Below, piece by piece: positions 36,113 to 45,714 of a DNA stretch of 64,000 nucleotides. Position numbers and translations under genes: made by a program. The notes below the pieces were generated by a model. It was not told the DNA's origin, searched no databases, and saw nothing but the letters and a program-made list of their open reading frames with translations. This DNA comes from Pseudomonas xionganensis (lineage in GTDB: Bacteria > Pseudomonadota > Gammaproteobacteria > Pseudomonadales > Pseudomonadaceae), in assembly GCF_009763245.1 (NCBI RefSeq), contig NZ_WKJZ01000005.1, positions 39,855 to 103,854 of the forward strand. Direction: 5' to 3'. Every line of letters starts with the position of its first letter. Position 1 is the stretch's first letter.

Positions 36113-36291
36113 CAGTGCTCTCGGAAAAACAGCTCTGGAACGGCTGTCTGGGCAGGTTAGCACGGCACCAGGCCCATGGTTTTGCGTGCGCGGCACAGAG
36201 GCTTTGCCCGATCAGTCATGCCCTCTTATCGGTTTGCCCCTGCAGATTTCCGGGTCTAGGCTGATCCGGGTAGAGCAATGGAGCGCGTCCC

Positions 36292-36459
36292 ATGTCTGCC
36301 GAACACAACGCCCCCAGGACAAAGGCCAAGGAAACCCGCCTGTTTCTGTTTCTGGTGATCTGCTTTTTCCCCCTTCTGTCTGTAGCCCTGGTCGGTGGTT
36401 ACGGCTTCCTGATCTGGTTTATGCAGATGCTCCTGGGCCCACCCGGCCCACCCAGCTGA
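36292..36459 (+). CDS. napE: NapE, small membrane protein of nitrate reductase
   Basis: A 55-residue protein with one membrane helix (LFLFLVICFFPLLSVALVGGYGFLIWFM). It opens with a charged N-terminus (MSAEHNAPRTKAKETR), as in known NapE proteins. It is the first gene of napEDABC. I see no clear ANR/FNR box (TTGAT-N4-ATCAA) in the 180 bp upstream. Confidence 0.9.
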   Translation: MSAEHNAPRTKAKETRLFLFLVICFFPLLSVALVGGYGFLIWFMQMLLGPPGPPS

Positions 36460-36499
36460 CCCTCTCCCCTGTCCCGCAACCACTCTGGAGCCAAGGAAT

Positions 36500-36760
36500 A
36501 TGGCCGAAGCCCTGCATATCGCCAGCCTGCTGGTACACGTTCGCCCGGAGTTGCTCGACGCGGTGAAGGCCAATCTGCGCCTGCTGGACGGGCTGGAACT
36601 GCACCAGGAAAGCCCCCTGGGCAAGCTGGTGGTGGTGCTGGAAACCGAGCATGAGCGGCAGATACTCGAACGTATCGAACAGATCAACCAGCTACCTGGC
36701 GTGCTCAATGCCGCCCTGGTTTATCACGAAGTGCTGAGCCCAGAAGGAGCTGCACAATGA
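36500..36760 (+). CDS. napD: NapD, chaperone for NapA maturation
   Basis: An 86-residue protein with a ferredoxin-like fold that binds the Tat signal of NapA and prevents early export. Sequence [20 protein letters not shown] matches the family. Its stop overlaps the NapA start (ATGA), a translational coupling that fits its role. Confidence 0.93.
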   Translation: MAEALHIASLLVHVRPELLDAVKANLRLLDGLELHQESPLGKLVVVLETEHERQILERIEQINQLPGVLNAALVYHEVLSPEGAAQ

Positions 36761-39261
36761 AGCTGACTCGCCGCCAATTCGCCAAAGCCAATGCTGCAGC
36801 CATCGCCGCCGCGGCGGCTGGCCTGCCCATCGCCACCAGCGCCAGCAACCTGATCACCGAGGCGGACCTGACCAACCTCAATTGGAACAAGGCGCCCTGC
36901 CGTTTCTGCGGCACGGGTTGCAGCGTGATGGTGGCGACCCGGGACAACCGGGTGGTGGCCACCCACGGCGACGTCAAGGCCGAGGTCAATCGCGGCCTGA
37001 ACTGCGTCAAGGGCTACTTTCTGTCGAAAATCATGTATGGCGTCGACCGCCTGACCCAGCCGCTGCTGCGGATGAAGAACGGCGCCTACGACAAGCAGGG
37101 CGAGTTCCAGCCGGTCAGCTGGGATCAGGCCTTCGACATCATGGCCCTAAAGATCAAGGAAGCGATGCGCGAACAGGGCCCCGAGGCCGTGGGCATGTTC
37201 GGCTCCGGGCAGTGGACGGTGTGGGAAGGCTATGCGGCCAACAAGCTGATGAAGGCGGGCCTGCGCAGCAACAATATCGACCCCAATGCCCGCCACTGTA
37301 TGGCTTCGGCGGTGATGGGATTTATGCGCACCTTCGGCATGGATGAGCCCATGGGCTGCTATGACGATATCGAAGCCGCCGACGCCTTCGTGCTGTGGGG
37401 CTCGAATATGGCCGAGATGCACCCCATCCTCTGGAGCCGGGTCACCGATCGGCGTCTGAGCTACCCCCACGTCAAGGTAGCGGTGCTGTCCACCTTCGAG
37501 CATCGCAGCTTCGAGCTGGCCGATATGCCGATGATCTTCAAGCCGCAAAGCGACCTGATGATCCTCAACTACATCGCCAACCACATCATCGAATCCGGCG
37601 CGGTCAACCAGGATTTCGTGCGCAAGCACACCAAGTTCGCCCTGGGCGCCGACGATATCGGCTACGGCCTGCGCGGCGATCATCCGCTGGAAATGCAAGC
37701 CAAGAACGCAGACAAGGCCAATACCTGGACGGATATGTCCTTCGAGGCCTTCGCCGCCTTCGTCAAACCCTACACCCTGGAGCGCACCGCCACGGAAACC
37801 GGGGTGCCGGCCGAACGGCTCAAGGCCCTGGCCGAGCTGTATGCCGACCCCAAGCGCAAGGTCATGTCGTTCTGGACCATGGGTTTCAACCAGCACACCC
37901 GCGGGGTGTGGGCCAACAACCTGATCTACAACATCCATCTGCTCACCGGCAAGATCAGCGAACCGGGCAACAGCCCCTTCTCCCTGACCGGGCAACCCTC
38001 GGCCTGCGGCACTGCCCGGGAAGTCGGCACCTTCTCCCACCGCCTGCCGGCCGACATGCTGGTGGCCAACCCCAAGCACCGGGCAACCGCGGAAAAGATC
38101 TGGAAACTGCCCCCCGGCACCATTCAGGAAAAGCCCGGCTTCCATGCGGTGCAGCAGAGCCGCATGCTCAAGGATGGGGTGCTGAGGTTCTACTGGACCC
38201 AGGCCAGCAACAATATGCAGGCCGGCCCCAATATCATGCAGGAGATTCTTCCCGGCTGGCGCAACCCCCAGACCTTTGTCGTGGTGTCCGACGTTTACCC
38301 CACGGTGTCGGCCCAGGCCGCCGACCTGATCCTGCCCAGCGCCATGTGGGTGGAAAAGGAAGGCGCCTACGGCAACGCCGAACGCCGCACCCAGTTCTGG
38401 CATCAGCTGGTCAAGGCGCCGGGGGAGGCCAAATCCGACTTGTGGCAACTGGTGGAACTGTCCAAGCGCTTCACCACCGATGAGGTCTGGCCGGCCGAGC
38501 TGCTGGCCAAGGCGTCCGCCTACAAGGGCAAGACCCTTTACCAGGTGCTGTTCGCCAATGGTCAGGTCGACCAGTTCCCGGTCGAGCAGATCGAGGCCGG
38601 TCATCTCAACGATGAAGCAACAGCCTTCGGCTTCTACCTGCAGAAGGGCCTGTTCGAGGAGTACGCCCAGTTTGGTCGCGGCCATGCCCACGACCTGGCC
38701 CCCTTCGAGACCTACCACACCGCGCGCGGCCTGCGCTGGCCGGTGGTGGACGGCAATGAAACCCGCTGGCGCTACCGCGAAGGCCTCGACCCCTATGTGG
38801 AGAAAGGCAGCGGCGTGCAGTTCTATGGCCATGCCGACAAGAAGGCAATCATCTTCGCCCTGCCCTATGAGCCGGCTGCAGAAGCGCCGGATGCCGACTA
38901 CCCGTTCTGGCTCAGCACCGGCCGCGTGCTGGAGCACTGGCACACCGGCAGCATGACCCAGCGAGTCGAGGAACTGCATGGAGCGGTTCCCGATGCCCTG
39001 GTCTATATGCACCCGGACGATGCCAGTGCCCTCAAGGCCCGGCGTGGCAGCGAAGTGAAGATCATCAGCCGGCGCGGCGAGATGCGCGCCCGCATCGAAA
39101 CCCGTGGGCGCAACAAGCCGCCCCAGGGCCTGGTGTTCGTGCCCTTCTTCGATGCCAACAAGCTGATCAACAAGGTCACCCTGGACGCCACCGATCCGAT
39201 CTCCAAACAGACCGACTACAAGAAGTGTGCGGTGAAGATCGAACTGATCAGCCTGGCCTGA
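36757..39261 (+). CDS. napA: NapA, catalytic subunit of periplasmic nitrate reductase
   Basis: An 834-residue molybdoenzyme reducing nitrate to nitrite. A Tat signal (TRRQFAK, residues 4-10) directs export. The [4Fe-4S] ligands are Cys48, Cys51, Cys55 and Cys83; the molybdenum ligand is Cys181 ([10 protein letters not shown]). The C-terminal domain binding the bis-MGD cofactor is complete. Length is normal. It receives electrons from NapB, which gets them from NapC. Confidence 0.97.
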   Translation: MKLTRRQFAKANAAAIAAAAAGLPIATSASNLITEADLTNLNWNKAPCRFCGTGCSVMVATRDNRVVATHGDVKAEVNRGLNCVKGYFLSKIMYGVDRLTQPLLRMKNGAYDKQGEFQPVSWDQAFDIMALKIKEAMREQGPEAVGMFGSGQWTVWEGYAANKLMKAGLRSNNIDPNARHCMASAVMGFMRTFGMDEPMGCYDDIEAADAFVLWGSNMAEMHPILWSRVTDRRLSYPHVKVAVLSTFEHRSFELADMPMIFKPQSDLMILNYIANHIIESGAVNQDFVRKHTKFALGADDIGYGLRGDHPLEMQAKNADKANTWTDMSFEAFAAFVKPYTLERTATETGVPAERLKALAELYADPKRKVMSFWTMGFNQHTRGVWANNLIYNIHLLTGKISEPGNSPFSLTGQPSACGTAREVGTFSHRLPADMLVANPKHRATAEKIWKLPPGTIQEKPGFHAVQQSRMLKDGVLRFYWTQASNNMQAGPNIMQEILPGWRNPQTFVVVSDVYPTVSAQAADLILPSAMWVEKEGAYGNAERRTQFWHQLVKAPGEAKSDLWQLVELSKRFTTDEVWPAELLAKASAYKGKTLYQVLFANGQVDQFPVEQIEAGHLNDEATAFGFYLQKGLFEEYAQFGRGHAHDLAPFETYHTARGLRWPVVDGNETRWRYREGLDPYVEKGSGVQFYGHADKKAIIFALPYEPAAEAPDADYPFWLSTGRVLEHWHTGSMTQRVEELHGAVPDALVYMHPDDASALKARRGSEVKIISRRGEMRARIETRGRNKPPQGLVFVPFFDANKLINKVTLDATDPISKQTDYKKCAVKIELISLA

Positions 39262-39272
39262 GGAGCGCTGCC

Positions 39273-39752
39273 ATGAAGCTTTCTGTCCTGCCCCTGTTAC
39301 TGCTTGGCGTGTTCGGTCTGGCCGTGGCCACCGATTACCCCCTGGACGCCCCGGCCCCGGATGGCCGCCGCGCTGGCGGCACCATCAGCCAGAGCCTGCC
39401 GACGCCCGCCATCGCCAACGAGGAAAACAAGGACCTCAAGCGCGAACGCAACTACCCGGAACAACCCCCCACCATTCCCCACAGCATCAGTGGCTATCAG
39501 GTCGATGCCAACGGCAATAAGTGCCTGACCTGCCACAGCCGCGCCGGCAGCGCCCGCAGCCAGGCGCCGATGATCAGCATCACCCATTACATGGATCGCG
39601 ACGGCCAGCCCCTGGCTGCCGTGGCGCCACTGCGCTACTTCTGCACCCAGTGCCACGTGTCGCAGCATGAGGTCAAACCCCTGGTGGAGAACGACTTCCA
39701 GAACATCGACCAGTTGCTGCAAGGCGAAGCCGCCAATGCGGCCAAGCCCTGA
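39273..39752 (+). CDS. napB: NapB, di-haem cytochrome c subunit
   Basis: A 159-residue periplasmic cytochrome with two CxxCH haem sites: CLTCH (84-88) and CTQCH (124-128). A Sec signal peptide ends near residue 19 (GLAVA). It transfers electrons from NapC to NapA. Start: ATG 39273 after GAGG; it follows napA by 11 bp. Confidence 0.95.
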   Translation: MKLSVLPLLLLGVFGLAVATDYPLDAPAPDGRRAGGTISQSLPTPAIANEENKDLKRERNYPEQPPTIPHSISGYQVDANGNKCLTCHSRAGSARSQAPMISITHYMDRDGQPLAAVAPLRYFCTQCHVSQHEVKPLVENDFQNIDQLLQGEAANAAKP

Positions 39753-39761
39753 GGAGGCCTT

Positions 39762-40358
39762 ATGAAGTCATTGCTGGCCCTGCTCAAGGATTACTGGGGC
39801 ATCCTGCGTCGCCCGAGCGTGCACTACAGCCTGGGCTTTCTCACCCTGGGCGGTTTCGTCGCCGGGATCATCTTCTGGGGTGGCTTCAACACCGCACTGG
39901 AAGCCACCAACACCGAGCAGTTCTGCATTTCCTGCCATGAGATGCGCGATAACGTCTATGTCGAGCTGCAGGCCACCATTCACTACAGCAACCGCTCCGG
40001 CGTGCGTGCCACCTGCCCGGACTGCCATGTACCGCACCAGTGGACCGACAAGATCGCGCGTAAGATGCAGGCCTCCAAGGAGGTCTGGGGCAAGATCTTC
40101 GGCACCATCAGCACCCGCGAGAAGTTTCTGGAGAAGCGCCGCGAGCTGGCCGAACACGAATGGCATCGGCTGAAAACCAACGACTCCCTTGAGTGCCGCA
40201 ACTGCCACAACTTCGACTATATGGACTTCACCAAACAGAGCCCACGGGCCCGGCAGATGCACTCCACCTCATTGGCCGAAGGCAAGGCCACCTGCATCGA
40301 CTGCCACAAGGGCATCGCCCACAAGCTGCCGGATATGAGTGGCGTACCGGGCTGGTAA
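39762..40358 (+). CDS. napC: NapC, tetra-haem quinol dehydrogenase
   Basis: A 198-residue NapC/NirT cytochrome. One membrane anchor (about 22-42), then four CxxCH sites: 55-59, 85-89, 145-149 and 178-182. It oxidises membrane quinol and passes electrons to NapAB. It is the last nap gene; a terminator follows about 180 bp on. Confidence 0.96.
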   Translation: MKSLLALLKDYWGILRRPSVHYSLGFLTLGGFVAGIIFWGGFNTALEATNTEQFCISCHEMRDNVYVELQATIHYSNRSGVRATCPDCHVPHQWTDKIARKMQASKEVWGKIFGTISTREKFLEKRRELAEHEWHRLKTNDSLECRNCHNFDYMDFTKQSPRARQMHSTSLAEGKATCIDCHKGIAHKLPDMSGVPGW

Positions 40359-40534
40359 CCCGGCCAACCGCCCGCTTGAGTTGAACGCCACAGCAACACG
40401 TGCCCGCCCCACTCTCAGGATGGCGAGATCGCCGCTCGCTGTTGCGCTCCTGCAGAAACGGATTGATCCGCGAGGTGCGCGGCTGAAGTTCCTGCACAAG
40501 CAGGGCTCATCAACACCTGATGGGATATAGCCAA

Positions 40535-40566
40535 CAAAAAACCGCGGCAAGGGCCGCGGTTTTTTT
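40535..40566. terminator. Terminator between nap and RND genes
   Basis: ACCGCGGC (40541-40548) and GCCGCGGT (40553-40560) form a stem with an AAGG loop, flanked by A- and T-runs. It serves both the nap operon and the convergent RND gene. The 180 bp between napC and it show no gene. Confidence 0.9.
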
Positions 40567-40591
40567 GTATTGCATCTGCAAGAACGGGTTG

Positions 40592-42946
40592 TTAGCCCTT
40601 CAGGCGCAGCTTCTCCGGATTGATCAGGAAGCGAGCCAGGGCCGGCAGCAGCCAGATCGCGCCGATCATGTTCCACAGGAACATAAAGGTCAGCATCAGG
40701 CCCATGTCGGCCTGGAACTTGATCGCCGAGAAGATCCAGGTCGCCACACCGATGGCCAGGCAGACGCCGGTGAACAGCACCGCCTTACCGGTGGACTTGA
40801 GGGTTTCGTAGTAGGCTTCCTGCAGGGACAGGCCCTGACGCAGGAAGCTTTCCAGTCGGCTGTAGATATAGATGCCGTAGTCGACACCGATACCCACGCC
40901 CAGCGCGATCACCGGCAGGGTTGCCACCTTCACCCCAATGCCCATGTAGGCCATCAGCGCGTTGCCCAGTACCGAAGTCAGTACCAGCGGCAGGATTACG
41001 CAGAGGGTGGCCGCCAGAGAGCGGAAGGTCAGCAGACACATGATGCTCACGGCGGCATACACCGCAATCAGCATGGTGCGCTCGGACGCCGCGATCACCT
41101 CGTTGGTGGCCGCCTCGATACCGGCGTTACCCGCGGCCAGGATGAACTGCAGGTCTTCGCTGTTGTACTGCTTGGCGAAGTCCTCGGCGACATCCACGGC
41201 GCGGGTCAGGGTTTCCGCCTTGTGATCTTCCAGGAAGATCAGCACCGGTGCCACCGAGCAGTCCCCGTTGTACAGGCCATCGGCCCGGGCAATGGAGTTG
41301 TTCAGCACGTCCTGGTTACGCGACAGGGTTTCCCATTTCAGGTTGCCCTCGTTCATGCCCTTGATCACCTGACGCGACACCGTGACCATGGAAATGGCCG
41401 ACTGTACACCTTCGGTGTTTTCCATCTTCCACATCAGCTCGTCCATGGCCGACAGGGTCGGGTAGGTCGAGCAGCCTTCCGGCGGGGTCTTGACCATCAC
41501 CACCAGCACGTCGGAGCTGGTCGAGTAGTTGCGGATAACGAAATCGTTGTCCAGGTTGTAGCGCGAATCCGGATGCAGCTCCGGCGCGCCCTGATCGAGG
41601 TCTCCGATTTTCAGGTTCTGGCCATACCAGACGCCACCCGCCAGAGCAGCCACGGCCACGACCACGGAGATCGGCGCCACCATGGGGTGGGCAAAGTTGG
41701 AAATGCCGCGCCACAGCGGATGATCCTTGGCGGCGTTTTCGCGGCTGATGCGTACCGAACGCTTGCTGACGCCGATATAGGAAATCATCACCGGCAGCAG
41801 GATCAGGTTGGTCAGGATGATCACCGCCACACCCATGGAGGCGCCAATGGCCAGCTCACGGATCACGCCGATATCGATCAGCAGCAGGGTGATAAAGCCC
41901 ACGGCATCCGACAGCAGCGCCACCAGACCCGGGATAAACAGCTGACGGAACGCCATGCGCGCGGCGGTCAGGGCATCGGGAGCATCCCCCGAAGCCATGG
42001 CGATGCCGTTGATCTTCTGCACCCCGTGGGAAATACCGATGGCAAAGACCAGGAAGGGCACCAGCATCGAATAAGGGTCGAGACCGAAGCCCAGGGTGTG
42101 CAACAGGCCCAGCTGCCAGATCACCGCTACCAGGGTGGTGACCACCACGGCCAGGGTGCTCTTGAAGCAGTTGGTAAACCACAGCAACAGCACGAAGGTG
42201 ATGCCGATGGCCACGGCAAAGAACATCGCCACACCGATCAGACCGTCGATCAGGTCACCGACCTTCTTGGCAAAGCCGATGATATGAACTTTGACGTTGG
42301 GGTTCTGCGCCTGGTACTTCTCGCGGATCTTCTCTTCCAGCTCGTGGGAGAACTTCTGGTAGTCGAGAGGGATCTGCTTGCTCTGATCATTGGGGTCGGC
42401 ATAGGTTTCCAGCAACGGCAAATCGACAATGCTCGATTTGAAGTTGTTGGCCACCAGGCGGCCGATCTGACCGGACTTGAGGATATTGCTGCGCAGCTCT
42501 TCCAGGCTTTCTGGAGAGCCGTCGTAGGTCTGCGGGATCACTTCGCCACCGGCAAAGCCTTCCTCGGTCACCTCGGTCCAGCGCACGCTGGGGCTCCACA
42601 GCGACTTCATGCCGGAACGGTCGACACCATTGATATAGAACGCCTCGTCATGGATCTGACGCAGGGTCTCCATATATTCCTTGCTGAAGATGTCGCCATC
42701 CACCGCTTCCACGGAAATACGCACGGTATTGCCGAGGTTAGCCAGATCGTTGCGATGCTCAAGCATCTTCTGGATATAGGGATGCCCCAGGGGGATCATC
42801 TTCTCGAAGCTGGTTTGCGGACGAACCTGGGCCGCCTGGAAGAACAGGAAAATACTGATCAACAGGCACAGCAGAATCACGGCCGGGCGATTATTGAAGA
42901 TCAACCGCTCCAGAAACGAAGCTGGTTGTTGTTGGTGCTTAGTCAT
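40592..42946 (-). CDS. RND/MMPL-family exporter
   Basis: A 784-residue inner-membrane transporter with two halves, each having one helix, a large periplasmic loop and five clustered helices. The first half contains FAKKVGDLIDGLIGVAMFF and IGISHGVQKINGI; the second IALGVGIGVDYGIYIYSRL. It belongs to the MMPL branch (also seen in hopanoid and lipid transport), not the drug-efflux branch, and there is no adaptor or TolC-like partner nearby. Its gene follows the YCF48 protein by 18 bp and is probably cotranscribed. Confidence 0.88.
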   Translation of the reverse strand: MTKHQQQPASFLERLIFNNRPAVILLCLLISIFLFFQAAQVRPQTSFEKMIPLGHPYIQKMLEHRNDLANLGNTVRISVEAVDGDIFSKEYMETLRQIHDEAFYINGVDRSGMKSLWSPSVRWTEVTEEGFAGGEVIPQTYDGSPESLEELRSNILKSGQIGRLVANNFKSSIVDLPLLETYADPNDQSKQIPLDYQKFSHELEEKIREKYQAQNPNVKVHIIGFAKKVGDLIDGLIGVAMFFAVAIGITFVLLLWFTNCFKSTLAVVVTTLVAVIWQLGLLHTLGFGLDPYSMLVPFLVFAIGISHGVQKINGIAMASGDAPDALTAARMAFRQLFIPGLVALLSDAVGFITLLLIDIGVIRELAIGASMGVAVIILTNLILLPVMISYIGVSKRSVRISRENAAKDHPLWRGISNFAHPMVAPISVVVAVAALAGGVWYGQNLKIGDLDQGAPELHPDSRYNLDNDFVIRNYSTSSDVLVVMVKTPPEGCSTYPTLSAMDELMWKMENTEGVQSAISMVTVSRQVIKGMNEGNLKWETLSRNQDVLNNSIARADGLYNGDCSVAPVLIFLEDHKAETLTRAVDVAEDFAKQYNSEDLQFILAAGNAGIEAATNEVIAASERTMLIAVYAAVSIMCLLTFRSLAATLCVILPLVLTSVLGNALMAYMGIGVKVATLPVIALGVGIGVDYGIYIYSRLESFLRQGLSLQEAYYETLKSTGKAVLFTGVCLAIGVATWIFSAIKFQADMGLMLTFMFLWNMIGAIWLLPALARFLINPEKLRLKG

Positions 42947-42964
42947 GCAAAGGCTCCCGGCTTG

Positions 42965-44056
42965 TTATTGTTGGCCCAGATCGGCGCCAGTGGGCGATGC
43001 GAGGTGCACGCCGCCCTGCCCCACCAGAATCAGGTTGCCGTTATCCATTGCCGCAATGCCGGCCAGCGAAAGGCGATCGGCACGGTTGGTGACCCTGAAG
43101 CTCTGGCCACTGTCGCGGCTGGTCAGCACCGTTCCGCCATGACCGACCACCACCACCGAGCCATCGGCCAGCAGACTGCCATCGGACAGGCCGAACTCCA
43201 GCGGGCCATTGTTTTCGGTATTGAGGCTGATCGCCTCCCAGGTGCTGCCAAAATCGGTGGAGCGGAACAGGTGACCACGCAGGCCATAGACCAGCAGGGT
43301 ATTGGCCTGGTCTGTACCCAGGGCACCGAACAGGGAACCTTCATATGGGCTTTCCAGGGTTTCCCAGGTCTGCCCCCAATCGGCGGAGCGGAACATCACA
43401 CCCTGCTCACCGACAATAAACAGGCCGGCATCCTTGACCGAGACAATGGCATTGAGGTGATAGCCGTCCTCGTTGTCCATGCGATCGCTAACGCTTTCCC
43501 AGTTCGCACCACCATCGGTGGTTTCCAGCAGCGCGCCATAGGCTCCGATGGCATAGCCGGTGTTGCGATCACGGAACCAGATATCCAGTAGCGGCGCTTC
43601 CATCTCCAGGTCTTCATACTGCTTGACCCATGTGGCACCAGCATCACGGGTCGCGAGAATCTGCGCATCGTGCCCCACAGCCCAGCCATGCTGTTCATCA
43701 ATAAAGAACACGGCGGCCAGTAGCTGCTTGGTGGGCACCTTGGCCTGAACCCAGCGCGAGCCATTATCGTCGGAGTAGAGGATATGACCACGATCACCCA
43801 CCGCGACCAGACGCTTGCCGACCTTGGCAACATCCAACAACAGGCTTTGTTGGGCCTTGGCAGATTCAACGGCGTATTGACTGGCAGCATCACTGCCGGT
43901 CTGCGCATAGGCAGGCAGGGCTGCAAAAGTCAGCATGGATAGCACACTGCACAGCGAGAGCGCTTTAGCCAGCGGCGAGTGGACGCGGAACGCCGACATG
44001 CGGGACAAACCCATTGCATGACCGGTCTGGGTGCGCCGCATGACGGGCTCACTCAT
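42965..44056 (-). CDS. YCF48-like beta-propeller protein, secreted
   Basis: A 363-residue protein with a signal peptide (cleavage near AYA-QTG, about residue 51) and a propeller of repeated blades with WxxA/GWAVGHDAQI, TGYAIGAYGALLETTDGG and similar BNR-like motifs. The family includes the photosystem II assembly factor Ycf48, but bacterial members without photosynthesis occur next to RND transporters; the role is open. Start ATG 44056 has a GGGGGAAGG ribosome site. Confidence 0.85.
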   Translation of the reverse strand: MSEPVMRRTQTGHAMGLSRMSAFRVHSPLAKALSLCSVLSMLTFAALPAYAQTGSDAASQYAVESAKAQQSLLLDVAKVGKRLVAVGDRGHILYSDDNGSRWVQAKVPTKQLLAAVFFIDEQHGWAVGHDAQILATRDAGATWVKQYEDLEMEAPLLDIWFRDRNTGYAIGAYGALLETTDGGANWESVSDRMDNEDGYHLNAIVSVKDAGLFIVGEQGVMFRSADWGQTWETLESPYEGSLFGALGTDQANTLLVYGLRGHLFRSTDFGSTWEAISLNTENNGPLEFGLSDGSLLADGSVVVVGHGGTVLTSRDSGQSFRVTNRADRLSLAGIAAMDNGNLILVGQGGVHLASPTGADLGQQ

Positions 44057-44228
44057 ATACCTTCCCCCTTGTTCTTATAGGTAGCACTACCGTTATAGCA
44101 GAGCCGTGTATCCTACTGAGCTTTGAAAAGGCCTGACAATCGGCGCGACGTTATCTTTTGTTAAGCCAGCACGCGCGATAGAGGCATTGATTGAGTGTAG
44201 AGCAGCTTTTGTCCAAGCCTCTGACGGA

Positions 44229-44257
44229 AAAAGGCCGCTACTTGCGTAGCGGCCTTC
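44229..44257 (-). terminator. Terminator of the DUF1302-DUF1329 pair
   Basis: AAGGCCGCTAC (44231-44241) and GTAGCGGCCTT (44246-44256) form an 11-bp stem with a 4-base loop, and the A-run to the left gives a U-tract on the minus strand. It separates DUF1329 from the YCF48-RND pair, which must have its own promoter in 44057-44228. Confidence 0.88.
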
Positions 44258-44276
44258 GCCTCAACAATCGAGCAAA

Positions 44277-45647
44277 TTAGCGAGTGCCGCGGCGACGCAA
44301 GGCAGCCGGCTTGAAGTAGCCGTCATCCGGTACCGGCTGGCTGAAGTCGATGGTGCTCGACTCCTCGTTATCCAGGTTCTGCACGTGGTAACGACGAGCC
44401 TGCAGGTCATGGAAGCTGTCCAGTGCGGACCAGGTGGTCGGCAGATCGTAGTAGTTCTTCAGGTAGGCGATGGATACACGCCACAGCTCGCCACGACCGT
44501 CATACTGATCCACCACAGCGGCCTGCCAGCTGTCCTCGTCGAGGAACAGGGTGCGCTTGGAATAGATGTGGCGGGCGCCTGACTTCAAGGTACCCTCGAC
44601 CACCCACACCCGGTGCAACTCGTTACGGGTGAAGGCCGGGTTCATATGGCCGACCTGCAGCAGGTCCTTGTACTTCACGCTCGGGCTGGTGATCTTGTAG
44701 TTGTTGTAGGGAATGTAGATTTCCTTCTTGCCTACCAGTTTCCAGTCGTAACGATCCGGTGCACCGTTGAACATATCGGTGTCATCGGCGGTACGCAGGC
44801 CATCGGCGGCAGCGATCGGGGTGTCGTAAGCCAGATTCGGCGCGCGACGTACACGGCGCTGACCGGCGTTATAGCCCCAGGCCTGACGCGGCTCTTTCAC
44901 TTGATCCAGGGTCTCATGCACCAGCACCGCACCACCAGCCAGACGCGCCGGGCTCTTGGTGAAGGACAGGTAGTAGAACATGATGTTGCCCAGATCGGCA
45001 GCCGAGCCTTTCGGGTTGTAGAACTTGAACATGGCTTCCTGCTGCGAGGTCACCAAGGAATAGCTGCCGTTACGCTGTACCGCCACTTCCGAAGCGCGAC
45101 GCACGATGTAGGTACCACGGTAGCGAGCGATATGGTTCCACAGAGCCTCGACACCGCTCTGCGGGATTGGAAACGGGATACCACCGTAGGCGTCGGTAAA
45201 GCCGTTACCACCGTCGACCAACTTGGCAGTGCTGGCATTCTTGATGCTGTTGTCATACACCCATTGCGGCGCCGAACCGGAACGGCGGGTCTGGTAGACC
45301 GGCATCTGGTAGGTCGTCGGGTAGGCATTGAACATGGCAATCTGACCTGGGGTCAGGTTGTCCTTGTACTGATCCAGATTGGCCTGGGTGATGGTGAACA
45401 GCGGCTTGTCATCAGCAAAGGGATCGGGATGGTGCTGCCCGGCACCTTTATAGGCGGCCGGCGGCTGAGTGATGCCGCCGGTCCACTCGGGAATGGTGCC
45501 CGCAGCATTACCGGCCTTCTCGGCACCGAAGGGGGTCAGGCTGGCGCCCAGCTTGGCGGCTTCCTGAGGCGATACGGCAGCCAGCGCGCTACCAGCAGAC
45601 AGTGCCAGGGCAATGGCAGCACCGATCAGCGTGTGCTTTTTCAGCAT
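44277..45647 (-). CDS. DUF1329 protein, periplasmic
   Basis: A 456-residue protein with a signal peptide (about 1-23, ending ALA). It matches DUF1329, which has a LolA/LolB-like fold and is usually adjacent to DUF1302. Function is not established; a lipid-carrier role is an inference from the fold. Start: ATG 45647. It lies 67 bp after the DUF1302 gene. Confidence 0.9.
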   Translation of the reverse strand: MLKKHTLIGAAIALALSAGSALAAVSPQEAAKLGASLTPFGAEKAGNAAGTIPEWTGGITQPPAAYKGAGQHHPDPFADDKPLFTITQANLDQYKDNLTPGQIAMFNAYPTTYQMPVYQTRRSGSAPQWVYDNSIKNASTAKLVDGGNGFTDAYGGIPFPIPQSGVEALWNHIARYRGTYIVRRASEVAVQRNGSYSLVTSQQEAMFKFYNPKGSAADLGNIMFYYLSFTKSPARLAGGAVLVHETLDQVKEPRQAWGYNAGQRRVRRAPNLAYDTPIAAADGLRTADDTDMFNGAPDRYDWKLVGKKEIYIPYNNYKITSPSVKYKDLLQVGHMNPAFTRNELHRVWVVEGTLKSGARHIYSKRTLFLDEDSWQAAVVDQYDGRGELWRVSIAYLKNYYDLPTTWSALDSFHDLQARRYHVQNLDNEESSTIDFSQPVPDDGYFKPAALRRRGTR

Positions 45648-45714
45648 CTTGATTCTCCGTGAGAGCTTACAGACCAGGCGCCTGTCGGCGCCCGGCATTG
45701 TTCTGGTTTTATAT

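Noticed and set aside
36113-36291. ANR/FNR box upstream of napE
   Set aside because: No TTGAT-N4-ATCAA-like sequence found.
40520-43591. 1023-codon plus-strand frame opposite the RND gene
   Set aside because: It spans two minus-strand genes and a terminator, is rich in His, Gln and Arg as shadow frames are, and matches no family.
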